NCBI GenBank assembly: GCA_019054805.1
Contig: JAHQIY010000051.1
Coordinates: 1-64,000 of the forward strand
Reading direction: 5' to 3'
Length of the DNA: 64,000 nucleotides
Source of the DNA: Brachionus manjavacas
Taxonomy: Eukaryota > Rotifera > Eurotatoria > Ploima > Brachionidae
In this document: one piece after another, positions 41,007-51,583 of the stretch
Layout: the number at the start of each line of letters is the position of its first letter
Numbering within the stretch: position 1 is the stretch's first letter
Notes under the pieces: generated by a model
What the model saw: the letters and a program-made list of their open reading frames with translations, nothing else
Told to the model about the DNA's origin: nothing
The model's database searches: none
Program-made: the position numbers and the translations under genes

Positions 41007-43884
41007 CTAAAAAAAATTAAAGTTGAAAAGACATAAATTGGAAAAGATTGTTTCATGTGGCACATGTTTTAATAGTTCAAGTTTCAGGAAAAAAGAAGAA
41101 AAAGTAAGGTAGCAATTACACAATGGAGTTGGATATTCAATATATCTTGATTCGAAACCTTCTTTGTATTCTTTCACCAGTCTAACAACCAATGGAATAG
41201 AATGACTCAGTCCTGTCCCAACATATTTCTCACTCAACTCAAAAAGACGATTCGAGACTGTTAGTAATTTTAGTTTATTAAAAGCTTCATGTTGCACGAT
41301 GTTGGAGGGAATATCATATTTTAACTTAAGGATAGATCTTACTGCTGTATTCTGAATTGCTTGTAGTTTTTTGTTATTATTTTCTGAAAATGAATTTAAG
41401 CAAGGAAAAGAATAGTCTAAAATCGATCCGACTAAAGATTTATATAAATTTTCTAGTGTGTTTTGATTGAGATCCCATTTTTTGTTTGACTATATCTTAA
41501 TAATATTTAGCCTTTTGTTGCAGCGTTCTTTAATTTCGTCTACTAGTATATTTAAGTTTAACTTAGAATCAAATTTAATACCAATAAACTTGATTTCTTT
41601 TTGGCTCACTATTCTGTTTCCATAGATTTTTAAGTTAAGATTATTACCCTCTTTTTTGTACCTAGAAAAGACTACTGAACACGACTTTTCAACTGATATC
41701 TTCATTTTCCATTTAATAAGCCATTGTTCTAGTTCGTTAGTGTATTTATTTATCTTATTTTCAAGGTTCCCTTTCTTGTTATAAATGAAGAATGTAACTA
41801 GATCATCTGCGAAAAGCAGAGAGTATTCATTATTTGTTTTGTTTCTTTTTGGGATGTCATTAATATATATACTAAATAAAAGAGGACTAATTACTGAGCC
41901 TTGAGGAACACCTGCAGTTATTTGATATTCGTCGCTCAGATGGTCATTCACATTTACCTTAAATGTCCTAGTGTCTAAAAAGGATTTAATCCAGTTAGTC
42001 AAGTAATGAGGTGGATTCATTTTAATCAATTTAAAAAGTAGACCTTCATGCCAAACCCTATCAAAGGCTTTAGAAATATCAAAAAAAAGGCCACAAACTC
42101 TTTTTTTTCTATTAAATGATTCCACAATGTTTTGGATTAAAAAAAAAAGATTATCTGATGTTCGCCGGTGTTTCCTAAATCCAGATTGCTCCTGGATAAG
42201 GAGTGAATTTTGTTCCAAATAATTGTATAATCTTGAAAATACTATGCGTTCCAGGAGCTTTCCTAAACAACTCGTTATACTTATTGGTCTATAATTTAAA
42301 GGATCTTGTAAAGAAGAGGCTTTTTTTTAATCATAGTAATGTTCGATGTTTTCCATGCTTTAGTGACTCTACCTTCTCGAAGAGATAAATTAAAAAGTTC
42401 TATAATTTCTATTAATGAATTTCTAGGTAATTTTTTTAACATTAGATTATAAATTTGGTCAGGTCCTGATGCCGCTTCATTTTTCAATCTTTTTAGAGCC
42501 ATAATTAATTCATTTAAGCAAATTGGATCATTAAAAATTGACTGATCATAATTTCTAAAGAATTCAGAGTTAGAATTAAGTATTTCGAAATCTTTATCAC
42601 GATCTATTAAATCAGAATTAGGACTAAATATTGAAGATAGAAGTTCTCCAAAGCATTTTCCCTTTTCTTCATTAGTTTTGAATTCCTTGTCATTTAAAAA
42701 CAAATTTGGGATTAAATTTGATCCTTTTTTTGATCTAAATTTATTTATTTTTTTCCAGAATGGTCTACTTGTCAGTGGGTTTTTTCCCATTATCTCAATA
42801 AAATCAAACCAATTTTGATTCCAGAATTTTTTTAAAGAGGCCTTTAACTCGAATGTAAGCTGATTAAATTTTCTCTTGAAATTTTGACAGCAAGTTTTTT
42901 GAAAGTTTCTTCTTACTTTCCTGCGTTCTTTTATCAGAATAACAATGTTCGGGGGAAGACTGGTTTTGTAGATTTTCTGCGAATGATAAGGAATGCTTTT
43001 ATGTGAAGTAGAAATAATTTTTTCTGTAATTTTATCATTTAGTTGATCTATTGTGAGGGAACTTTCAGTGATATTTACTATTTGAGAATTTAAAATCTCG
43101 CTGAATAATTGCCAGTTTGCTTTCTTATAGTTAAACTTTTTAGCTGGTGATTTATTTTCTAATTGATAGCCCATAGAAATCGATGCTTCGATTGGGAAAT
43201 GGTCACTAGTCATGTCTTGACTATTTAGGACACAAAAGTCGGTAATTTTATCAATTAATGAAGATGAAACTAAGAAAAGATCAAGAATTTCAAAATAATT
43301 CCTATTAAAAATATTGAAAGTAGGACGCTTATCATTGATTACTGAGAAGTCTAACTCATTGATTATTCTTTCCAACATTATGCCGTTTTCATTTTCCCCT
43401 ACGCAGCCTATTTGCTTTGTTCTGGCGTTAAGATCACCACCTAAAATGAAGTTTCTACATTTTTTATTAACAGTTTTAAAAAACTCAAAGTTCAGAAGCA
43501 TATTGGGTGGGTTATAAAGACTGAATATAAACAATTCATTATTCTTTCCTAAAATCATTTTTTTACAGAGGAGTTCGGAATTGAATTCCTCATAAGAGAA
43601 ATCTTGTATAAATTCAATTCCTTTATTAATTAAAATTGCTACTCCTCCTCCATACTTGTTGCGTGGTTTTGTTATGAATTGATAATTGTGAAAATCAAGA
43701 TAAATATTTGCCTCACTTAAATCTACCTTTAGTTCATTGAGCAAAACAATGTCGGGACATTATTGAGCTTGGCCAAGAGATTAACCCTCCTAGGTAAATG
43801 AAGACAATTCCAGTGTGTAATTACTAACCTTGTTTTATTAAGAGGTTTTGTTCTTAAAGTTGATTTATTTATCTTCTTGTTCAT
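41007..43884 (-). pseudogene. LINE-A ORF2 endonuclease-reverse transcriptase, disrupted
   Basis: ORF2 would nick the target and copy the element RNA by target-primed reverse transcription. The ATG at 43884 is followed by THWNCLHLPRRVNLLAKLN, the N-terminal endonuclease motif. A frameshift near 43757 separates this from the long frame 43744-42296 (482 codons). That frame carries GGGVAILI, GGDLNART, DLFLVSSS and SDHFPIE, so the endonuclease catalytic motifs look intact. A second frameshift lies in an A run near 42325. The RT frame (42218-41490) contains SGFRKHRR, FDISKAFDRVWHEGL, AGVPQGSVISPLLF and the catalytic LLFADD. An in-frame TAG at 41490-41492 precedes the C-terminal region, which continues in the same frame to 41007. 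No RNase H is visible. Disabled by two frameshifts and one nonsense codon. Confidence 0.9.
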
Positions 43885-43904
43885 TCTAAATTTTCTATCT
43901 AATT

Positions 43905-45094
43905 CTAAATGTTTTGACTGGCAGTTTGCTGACCAATTTCGTTAGATGATTGATCTACTTGAATTGAACATTCAGTTGTTGAACTGTTTGATTCAGACTC
44001 GAAGGTACTGTCGTTTTGATTTTCTAAGACAACTAATGGTTTCTTTGATTCATTTTCGGTGAGCTCTTTTTCATTTGGATCAGATTCGGGAAATCTCTTG
44101 GTTTGATTTCTGGTTTGGAAAAAATTCTCAGTCTCATTCTGATCAATTGAGCGTACATTGACAGGTGATTGGCATATTGGTAGAAAATCGTTAAAACGAC
44201 TTACCAAAGCTTCTTCTAAAACTGGAGTTTTAAGGTCTTTTGGGCTAATTTGGGATATTACGTCATTGAAATTTGTTGGCTGATATCTAGGTGTTTTTGG
44301 CATCACATTTTCATCATTATCTTTTTGGTCAGCTTCAAATAATGATTGCGTTTCTTCTTGGTCAATGTAAAGATCATTGTAGTCAATCTTTTTCCTTTCA
44401 AGCGACTTAAGCTTTTCGGCAATGGAGCATTTTTTTGTCAAATGTCCTTTCTGATGATAATTTTCGCATAGTGTTTCTTTGACAGGGCATTTAGCAATGT
44501 TGTGTCCTTCATCATCACAAAAATAGCATTTCTGCTTTTGTCCAACAATTGACACAAGACACTTTAAACCATACATTATTGTGGGGCCTGACAAGCTTCC
44601 AATAATATTCTCAACTTCTTTTGGAAATGATATTCTCACCCTCCTGACACCATTTTTTCTCTCGGGTCTATCTTTATATTTTTCTTCGGTTAAGTGTTCA
44701 ATATTTAGTCCATCAATTCGAACAGCATTAAAGAAGGTTCAAGTCTATGATTCACGAAATCAGAGGGCAAGAAGTGAAATCGAAAAGTACAATACCTTCT
44801 GAGATCCGGGACTTTATTTGCATCTTCAAGTCTGAAAATGGTTCCATTGATATTGATGTCACGATCGAAAATTTTGGCAACATTAAAAGCAGCATTAAAC
44901 TCTATTATCCAAACTTTGTTTGAAGAGAAATTGTAGATACTTGTGATCGCATCATTTTCCACTTGGTTCAGGACGACATCAAGTGCACTAAATAAGACTT
45001 TATGGCTAATCGGTTTGTCTAACCTCTTCAAGTTTAGCTTGACCGAATTTTTAAATATCCACCGTCGGTTTTGGTTTGTTTTGTTGAGCGACAT
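43905..45094 (-). pseudogene. LINE-A ORF1 (RRM-like, CCHC zinc knuckle), frameshifted
   Basis: RNA-binding ORF1 protein of the retrotransposon, expected to coat its RNA. The ATG at 45094 (MSLNKTNQNRRW) is preferred to the GTG three codons upstream. The N-terminal 130 or so residues look like an RRM fold (strand NKVWIIEFNAAF, then ING-TIFRLED). The frame then breaks near 44735, consistent with one lost base in a T run. It resumes in another frame with RISFPKEVENIIGSLSG and two zinc knuckles. The first, CYFCDDEGHNIAKC, is intact; the second reads CENYHQKGHLTKKC, so its second cysteine is tyrosine. The C-terminal half is acidic and Ser/Asn/Gln-rich. The stop is 21 nt before the ORF2 ATG. Confidence 0.85.
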
Positions 45095-45202
45095 TGCCAA
45101 CACACAACTTTCAACGGTTTTTAAATCACGTGATGACGCTATTAATTAAATTTTCGTTTTTCAAATTTGCTAAGCCAAACGACAAATTTTCAAATTTTAT
45201 AT

Positions 45203-45515
45203 CTCACTAATGTAATCATTTATTTTTACTTTAAATGTTCTACAGTTAAGAAATGATTTAATCTAATAAATTAAGATGGCAGGTATATTTATCTTTATCA
45301 GCTTGTAAATTATACCTTCATGCCAAACTTTGTCGAAAGCTTTAGAAATGTCAAAAAATAAGCAACATACTTTCTTCTTTCTATTAAAAGATTCGACAAC
45401 TTTTTGGATAAGGAAAACTAAATTATATGCGGTTCTTCGATGTTTCCTAAAACCAGATTGTTCCTGAATTAACAAAGAATTTTTTCCAAGAAATCATAGT
45501 TCTCAAAATTTCATT
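45203..45515 (-). mobile_element. LINE-A older copy, internal RT fragment
   Basis: Minus-strand piece of the RT domain: FLEKNSLLIQEQSGFRKHRR, then CLFFDISKAFDKVWHEG, ending at RTFKVKINDYIS. It corresponds to the part of ORF2 directly 5' of where the 39851-40657 piece begins, so both are halves of one older element opened by the 40851-45202 insertion. The 5' end at about 45515 is a truncation within ORF2. Confidence 0.82.
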
Positions 45516-46585
45516 AATTATTAGCGGTGATAGTTTTATTTAAGCCTTTATGTTCTTAGCGCTTCCGTGCAAATAGAGTTAATTTAAAAAATTATAGCAA
45601 GATATGTATTAAAGAAAAAATTTCACATATTCATTATAAGATTATTATTATTATTAATTAGATAATTTGAGGGTAACTTTCAGGCTGTGAAAAATGAACA
45701 CTTCCCTTCTTTGGATAAATTTAAACAAGATATAATAAGTTTTAAATTTTGAAGTGTTGATCGGTCCTGAAAATTAGGAGAAAATGATAAGATAGAAATT
45801 AAAAATCACAAGTTTCAAAATTAATCAACAGGCTAGTGCCTATGTCCATTAAAGGCCGATTTAACTAAGTCCGGACTTGGACTTGTCTTGAGAATTGTTA
45901 CTTTTAAGTGCTCTGAGTCAATAGATTAAATTGCTGAAACGATTTGTTTTGCTTTTAATTCACTTTTTAGGTTTTATTTCCTCTTAATAAAATAATCTTT
46001 GTTTCAAAGTTAAAAAACTATTTTTCTGTGATTTTCCTACTAATAGGATTGTTAATAAAAATTGTAAAAAAATATTAATTTTCTGCATTAAGCAAATTTT
46101 CTTAAATTTAAGCATTTTACAGAACTAAATGATCTCTTTTATCTTCACAATCCCTGGAATTTTTTTGAAATTTTGAAATTAAATTTAAAAATAGCCATAA
46201 TAAGTTAGCAGATGCAAATAAATGATAAATCAAAATTAAAATAATCATTTTCATGAATATGCTAAAAAATTAATCAATTTATTTGAAAATTTCAATTATC
46301 TTCAAATTAAACATTTTTTATACCTTTTAAAATTTACAGAAAAATAAAAAATTCAAATCTTAAATTTAAAATTTTGAAATATTCGCATGAAAATTCACAA
46401 AGCCACCAATTTTGGAATCTAAGAAAAAAATTATTTTTCAATTTCGTTCCAAAAATTAACAAAATGTAAAATACACCTCTAAAATATAAAGTTTAAAAAA
46501 CGGAAGGTTAAATTGTTATATTAATATTGAGCTTTATCTATAAATCAGCTATGCTAAAAGACTGTGACTTTACCATTTTATTAAG
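45516..46585. other. AT-rich interval, probably intronic
   Basis: About 1.07 kb of very AT-rich sequence between LINE-A and the first clear ADAM10-like exon. No coding stretch, tRNA or repeat of note was found. A small GC-richer patch at about 45825-45895 contains AAGTCCGGACTT, a 12-bp palindrome. The end has a pyrimidine-containing stretch and AG at 46584-46585, used here as the acceptor of the next exon. Confidence 0.5.
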
Positions 46586-46792
46586 GGCTATGATCCATAT
46601 AGTTATTTGGAACAATCCCGTGACGAATACAGCAAATATTATCGTGAAGCTAATGAAAAATTTTGGAAAAAAACCAAACGTCAGTCAGATGATGGACGGC
46701 TTAGATGGCCTGGTGACAGAACAATATGTAATTTGTACCTGAGAGTAGATCCACAGCTACATACCGAAATATTCAATAATGAAGGAAACAAA
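46586..46792 (+). CDS. ADAM10: ADAM10-like exon: prodomain end and start of catalytic domain
   Basis: Opens after acceptor TTTTATTAAG (AG at 46584-46585) with GYDPYSYLEQSRDEYSKYYR. It contains the basic site KKTKR, where a furin-type convertase would remove the prodomain, then the start of the catalytic domain (TICNLYLRVDPQLH), matching the conserved CxLYxxxD start of ADAM10 catalytic domains. In-frame TGA at 46565-46567 and no ATG upstream exclude a longer exon, so this is an internal exon. The donor is GTAAAC at 46793; an alternative GTGACA at 46805 also keeps phase 0. Confidence 0.8.
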
Positions 46793-49700
46793 GTAAACAA
46801 AAACGTGACAAGTTTAAAAAACAAATTTTAAATTTTCATTCCAAACAAAGGACATGGATAAAACAACTACATTTTTGCTTTTCTACTTAAACAAGCATGT
46901 AGAAGCCCTCAACACAATCTACAATAGTCTACCATTCTACGATCAAAACAAAGAAAAATACTTAATAGGCCTTCAGTTCATGATTTATAGAACAAAAATA
47001 ATAACCCAGGAGCAATGCCAAAACGGCACTGGTTTGTCACCGGAGGAGCTAAAATTGTGCGAGCCTTACTTGGATGTGTCAAATTTTTTAAACTACGTCT
47101 CACTGGACAACTTTACAGACTTTTGTTTGTCTTACACATTTACAGCCCGTGATTTTACTGACGGGACACTGGGTCTGGCTTGGGTGGCCAAATTAGCAGG
47201 CAGTGTTGGTGGTGTTTGCGAAAAACGTCAAACATTGCAAGGTGTTGCCAAAAGTCTCAACAGTGGTATAGTGACAGTGGTTAATTATCAATCGAGAGTG
47301 CCCGAAGCTGTTTCTCAGATAACATTTGCACACGAAATAGGACACAATTTTGGCTCAGAACACGATCCTGACGATCCATCTTGCTCGCCCGGATCAAGCA
47401 GAGGTGGAAATTACATCATGAACAGACGTGCCACCACTGGCACTGACAAGAATAACAGAAATTTCTCGACATGCAGTCGGGATCAAATGGGAACCATTGT
47501 TCACAATCTAATTTCTGGGCCTAAATTCTGCTTCAAGCGTAAGATCTTAATTTTTTATAATAGATTCAATATTTTTTAAAATTAACAGTGTTCAATTTCT
47601 TTTAAAGTCATTTGACTTCACTTTAAATTTTGACATTGAAAATTGTAAATTTGAATTTTAGAACAATTTACTAAAGATAATAAGATAAAAAGTCTTAAAA
47701 CTATTAAATTAAAAAAGACTTAATAATCAAAATAATGATAAAATAATTTTCTTGACTTAAAAAAAATTTTCTATTTGTGTTTATTTTTAAATCTATTTTT
47801 GAATTGATGATCATTTCTACTACAACTACACTATTGCTATGATAAACTTTTTTTACGAAATTTTTAGTAAATTTTAGTAAATATACATAGGACAAAATAA
47901 AGAAAAAATGGCGATTTTTAGGAATTTTTCTTTTATTTTTAGAAAATTAAAATGAAAATTGAAAAAAAAATACGAAATTTTACTTAAATTTTTATTATAA
48001 AAAATGGGAAAAATGGTAAATTTTAGTAAAGTCAAGTTACTTATTGTCTTTGAAGAGACTTTTAAAAATTAGTTTTTTTTTGCATAATTCCGTTTAATAA
48101 AAATATGTATTGTATAAATATTATATGTACCCCGTGAAAAGTTAAAAAAAAATGTTATTGAACTACCAGTCATTTAGGCTGCCTAATTTTGTGACCGTGA
48201 TGTATAACCGATTTCGCAGACCAACACTTAAATTGAAAAAATTGAAAAAAGAAAATAAAAAATTATAAGTTTGAATTTTTTAAAAACTAATAAGATATAG
48301 TTTATGCTCAAATGAAAAATCAAGCTTTATAATTAATAATTTGTTTATGTTTTAATAGCTTTTGTTATAATTCTTAACATTTTTTACTTAAAATGAATTT
48401 TTATTTATTTTTTTATTTGTTTTTTCTCTTGTAAAGTAAAGTATTTCTTCTCTTATTGATTTTTGATATGATCTACTTGGATAATATTAGTTGAATTCAT
48501 CTTTCAGATAAAAAATAATGTGATAACCAAATAGAAAAGTGAACTTGTGAGCAATTTATTTTAAATTGTATAAAATTCTATAAAAATATGAAACTTAAAA
48601 TTTGTTTATATATTTTTTTTAAATTTATGTAAACTAATATTCATTTTGAAAAAGCATTTAATGTTTTATTTGAACAAAATTGCTCCCAACTTCACTCTCT
48701 CATAGTCAACAATTTATTTTTTAATATTGGAATTATTATAGGTTGTAAATGGAGAAAAACTTATTATCAATTATTTTTTTGTATTCAGAAATATTTGTTG
48801 TTGATGGAAAAAATACAAATCAGCGCCAAAACGATTTATTTTTTCAAAATTTTTAAATTTTTATTTTTTCTTTTTTGTTTAAAAAAAAAAATACAAATTT
48901 TTCAGCCATAGTGTTTTAAAAAGAAATTTTCCTCATTTTTTTATAGAGTACAGTGGTTCGTTATGTGGAAATGGCATAGTTGAAGAAGGCGAGGAATGTG
49001 ATTGTGGTTATGGAACAGATTGTAAGGAAGCATGTTGCATTGACGCTAGCCAAGAAATAAACAAATGTAAGCTGAGGCCAGGAAAAGCGTGCAGCCCGAG
49101 CCAAGGTCCATGCTGTGACAACTCTTGCAATTTCGCCTCGCAAAACACCATTTGCATGAACAGCAACGAGTGCTTGAAAAATGTTTTTTGTTCCGGTAAG
49201 AACGCTTCATGTCCCCGCGACGATCCAGTATTTTTCAAAGCGGACAAAACCGAGTGCAATTCGGGTACCCAAGTTTGCAGATCGGGAATATGCTCCGGGT
49301 CAATATGTGAAAAATACGAAATGAAGCAGTGTTTTATAGAAGGTGACCTAAAAGACAAAACCCAAGACAAGTCAATTTTATGCCATTTAGCATGCACTGG
49401 TCAAAAAACCGGACACATTTGCACTGACTCATTTGAAATAGCCGAAATGAAAAATAAAAACAATTCAAATGGATTAATTCTAAAACCAGGCTCGCCATGT
49501 GTCGGCACCCAGGGCTACTGTGACATATTCTCGAAGTGAAGAGCCGTTGACGCCGAAGGACCTTTGGTCCGGCTTAAAAACGTGCTCCTAGATCCAAAAA
49601 CTTTGTCTTCTATTCGCATGTGGATAACAACCTATTGGTGGGCAGCCTCTCTCATTGTGGTCGGACTCATTGTGTTCATGATAGCTTTCATCAAAGTCTG

Positions 49701-49842
49701 CTCGGTGCACACACCGTCAAGTAATCCGCGCAAACCACCGGCCCTCAAGATAACCGAGACTCTGAGAAGACCAATAAAAAGGGTTGGTAAATTTTTTTTA
49801 AGCTTTTGCAGACTTGTTTTTGGATCACAAGTTCAAGTCTAA
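46586..49842 (+). CDS. ADAM10: ADAM10/Kuzbanian-like metalloprotease, partial, with in-frame TGA
   Basis: Membrane-bound zinc metalloprotease of the ADAM10 type; family members shed ectodomains, including Notch and its ligands, at the cell surface. Three exons are supported: 46586-46792, 46851-47538 and 48947-49842. They join in frame (phase 0, then phase 1) with GT-AG borders. Order: end of prodomain with a KTKR convertase site; catalytic domain with HEIGHNFGSEHD and a Met-turn in NYIMNRRATTG; disintegrin domain from CGNGIVEEGEECDCG; cysteine-rich domain; TGA at 49537; stalk, one transmembrane helix, and the ADAM10-typical VCSVHTPSSNP tail. Except for the TGA, all recognisable key residues are kept. 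Signal peptide and most of the prodomain are not visible. Read as a partial, possibly decaying copy; a secreted short form ending at the TGA, or recoding, cannot be excluded. Confidence 0.85.
46793..46850 (+). other. Short 58-bp intron
   Basis: GTAAAC...CAAAG with an in-frame TAA inside and phase-0 junctions on both sides. Without splicing the frame stops at 46831; with splicing the catalytic domain aligns continuously with ADAM10 relatives. The small size suggests a lineage with compact introns. Confidence 0.7.
46851..47538 (+). CDS. ADAM10: ADAM10-like exon: zinc metalloprotease catalytic domain
   Basis: Encodes most of the reprolysin-type catalytic domain. Visible family features are HVEALNTIY, MDVSNFLN-like YLDVSNFLNYVSLDNFTDFC, DGTLGLAWVAK, GGVCEK, SLNSGIVTV and the zinc site HEIGHNFGSEHD with three histidines and the catalytic glutamate. 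These are followed by the Met-turn methionine in NYIMNRRATTG and the C-terminal CF cysteine. No frameshift or stop occurs in 229 codons. The donor is GTAAGA at 47539, phase 1. Residue spacing follows fly Kuzbanian and vertebrate ADAM10 closely. Confidence 0.92.
47539..48946 (+). other. Intron of 1408 bp
   Basis: AT-rich sequence from donor GTAAGA to acceptor TTTTTTATAG. It contains a small open frame on the minus strand that looks like chance, and poly-A/T runs. No transposon or RNA gene was recognised. Confidence 0.75.
48947..49842 (+). CDS. ADAM10: ADAM10-like exon: disintegrin, Cys-rich, transmembrane, tail
   Basis: Begins in phase 1 after ATAG and reads LCGNGIVEEGEECDCGYGTD, then the disintegrin-like and cysteine-rich domains (CSPSQGPCC, GSICEKYEMKQC, LKPGSPCVGTQGYCDIF). 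The frame meets TGA at 49537-49539 and continues unchanged with RAVDAEGPLVRLKN, then a hydrophobic helix at about 49630-49695 and VCSVHTPSSNPRKPP, followed by a basic tail. The family has cysteine exactly where TGA stands. If unspliced, it ends at a TAA after 49842. A donor near 49783 or 49787 may lead to the candidate tail exon at 52375. Confidence 0.9.
49537..49539 (+). other. In-frame TGA at a conserved cysteine codon
   Basis: Sequence reads DIF-Ser-Lys-TGA-Arg-Ala-Val-Asp. In fly and vertebrate ADAM10 the same spot is Cys-Arg-x-Val-Asp-Ala. TGA differs from TGC or TGT by one base. The downstream 100 codons stay in frame and conserved. Possible readings: nonsense mutation in a decaying copy, truncated soluble protease, sequencing error, or UGA read as selenocysteine. 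I see no convincing SECIS hairpin in the 3' sequence. Confidence 0.9.
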
Positions 49843-49851
49843 GTCAAGATT

Positions 49852-49882
49852 GTGAAACTCAGTACAAAAGAACAGAACAAAA
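49852..49882 (+). repeat. Solitary MITE-like terminal repeat
   Basis: GTGAAACTCAGTACAAAAGAACAGAACAAA matches the outer arms of the foldback element about 400 bp downstream (50265-50300, and inverted at 50490-50521), more closely the right arm. It starts only 10 bp after the TAA that ends the unspliced tail. Either a deletion remnant or one end of a larger element. Confidence 0.65.
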
Positions 49883-50247
49883 TAAGAAAAAAATCTTTGT
49901 AGTTTTTGTAGGTTAAAAAATAATCATTGACTTGAAAAAAAAATTTAGTAATTGATTTCACTTGAAAAATTCTAAAAGTATAAATGTAAGAAATTTACTT
50001 GAATTGAAAAAATAAGTAATCGATTTTACTTGAAAATGGGTAAGAGACAAAATTATCCCGTTTTTTTTTATCCCCAAAAAAAATAAGAAATATGTAACGA
50101 AAAATTAAAAAAAAAAATTTTAAGTATTAAAGATTAATTCCAAAATTGAAAAATAATAAAAAAAATGGATTATTTTAAAGTTTTTATAGGAATAAAAAAA
50201 GTTAAATTGATTTAAAAACGTTAAAATATGTTTTAAAAAAGTGCACG

Positions 50248-50537
50248 TTAAAATGGTTGGTTTTGTGAAATTCAGTACAAATTGATAAAAAGAACAGAAA
50301 AAGATGTACTAAAATTGAATAACTTTTTTCTTAAAGGTTTAAACTTATTTTTGTAAATGCATCATAGTGCAACATTCAAAGTTGCATCAAAAATTAGCAG
50401 ACTTTTACAGTTGATGCAACTTTGAATGTTGCTGCATTCACATAATTAATTTCAAACAAATAGAAAAAAAGTTATTTAATTTTTTTACACTTTGTTCTGT
50501 TCTTTTGAACTGAACTTCACAGAACCAAATGGTTTAA
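50248..50537. mobile_element. Foldback (MITE-like) element, ~290 bp
   Basis: Two arms of about 120-140 bp form an imperfect inverted repeat. The left arm starts TTAAAATGGTTGGTTTTGTG and the right arm ends CACAGAACCAAATGGTTTAA. The centre is a perfect 21-bp stem with a 22-nt loop (50369-50432). There is no coding capacity. This fits a non-autonomous DNA transposon. TTAA-like ends are seen, but a target-site duplication is not clear. Confidence 0.8.
50369..50432 (+). other. Perfect 21-bp hairpin in the foldback element
   Basis: GCAACATTCAAAGTTGCATCA (50369-50389) pairs perfectly with TGATGCAACTTTGAATGTTGC (50412-50432) around a 22-nt loop. Outer arms extend the pairing imperfectly. If transcribed as part of the ADAM10-like transcript it would fold into a precursor-like hairpin. 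That is inference only. Confidence 0.85.
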
Positions 50538-50702
50538 TTTTTTGTGTTTGAATTGAAAAAGATTGAAAAAGTGTGATGTTTTAGATTTTTTTTACTGTTT
50601 CAAAAAAATACAATTTTAAGTTTATATTGCAAGCATTTTTATATATTTTTATTTGGAATTTTGAAAAAAAATATTGAAAATTCTTTCTTAACTCTTAAAC
50701 AA

Positions 50703-50757
50703 TTCATTTATTTATTTATGTTTATTTTTGCCAAGCAAATGCTCCTTCAGAATAAAA
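50703..50757 (-). mobile_element. Diverged LINE-A-like 3' tail fragment
   Basis: TTTATTTATTTATG, then AGCAAATGCTCCTTCAGAATAAA, resembles the LINE-A end (TTTATTT repeats, GCTAAAGCTCCTTCAGAATAAA). An inverted partial match, GAAGGAGCTTTAGAAATAGC followed by ATTTGCT, lies at about 50939-50965, so the region may be two ends or a foldback derivative. Confidence 0.5.
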
Positions 50758-51583
50758 ATACATGAAAAAACATGAAAAAAAAAGTTAAATAATATAAAAT
50801 AGAATAAAATTAAAAAAAAAAGATAAATAATTCATTAGATTAAATTTTATATTCAATCGATGAAAATAAAGTTATTTAATAGAATGCCTATTTGTCGAAA
50901 CTGATATAAAAATTAGTAAATAATTTTTTTTTTTTTTTGAAGGAGCTTTAGAAATAGCATTTGCTCTGATCTAGTTGATTTGGTACTACCATTTCAAAAA
51001 TCCCTAATACCCAAATACGTTCTCTACTTAAATCTTTGCCTTTCAGCATAAATGATAAAAATAAAAGAAATTAAAAAATAAAAAAAATTAAAATTAATTT
51101 TTCACCCTTCAAGTGTTTGACTTTGGGGAACATAGATTCATCTATTTCGCAAAATTTACCTTCTCCGCCAAACTTTAAATTTTCTATGTAATTATTTTTT
51201 CTATCTTATTTTTTATCATTACATTAGCTTTTTTAAATTAGGTGAACTAACAGTTCATAAATCTTGAAAACAAGAATTGTTCCAGTAACAGGTGAACCAA
51301 AGTTACCTAAGCGACTAGACCCGAAAGACTTTGTTTTCTTCTTAAATTCTTAAATTCTTAAATTTTTGGGTTTAGTGATAATTTCCTTTCGTTTGTTGCA
51401 TTTTAACAAATACTTTATTTATGAAAAATGGAAAACAGAGCGTAGATAGTTTTTTAAACTACAAATGTTATCTTTAAGGATCATCATATCACAAACCCAA
51501 AGTCAAATTTTTTAAAAAATATTAAGTTTTTCAAGTTTAGTTATAAAAATCTGTAATTTAACGGAAGCGGTTAAACATTGAGA

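Larger units (their letters stand above)
40851..45202 (-). mobile_element. LINE-A, nearly full-length non-LTR retrotransposon
   Basis: Element of about 4.35 kb on the minus strand. From its 5' end at about 45202 it has a short 5' UTR, ORF1 (45094-43905), ORF2 (43884-41007), a short 3' UTR and a 3' end GAAGGAGCTTTAGCTCGGTA followed by an (AAAT)n-like tail. ORF2 has an apurinic-type endonuclease and a reverse transcriptase, and no RNase H was seen. Zinc knuckles in ORF1 and the RT signature point to the Jockey/I/CR1 side of the non-LTR tree; I cannot place it more exactly. Both ORFs carry frameshifts or stops, so this copy is dead. It lies inside an older member of the same family. Confidence 0.9.

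Noticed and set aside
42203-42388. Plus-strand frames over the LINE-A region (also 43314-43517, 44581-44802, 44943-45149)
   Set aside because: They are antisense to clear minus-strand retrotransposon ORFs and show no domains of their own.
45860-45890. AAGTCCGGACTTGG as a satellite-derived remnant in the intron
   Set aside because: Only about 10 bases are shared with the monomer 21-mer, and flanking bases do not match; chance similarity is likely.
49843-50540. SECIS element for the UGA codon
   Set aside because: The strong hairpin at 50369-50432 lacks the paired TGA/GA core. The ATGA...TGAT pair near 52811-52851 does not pair between the motifs. No convincing SECIS by eye.
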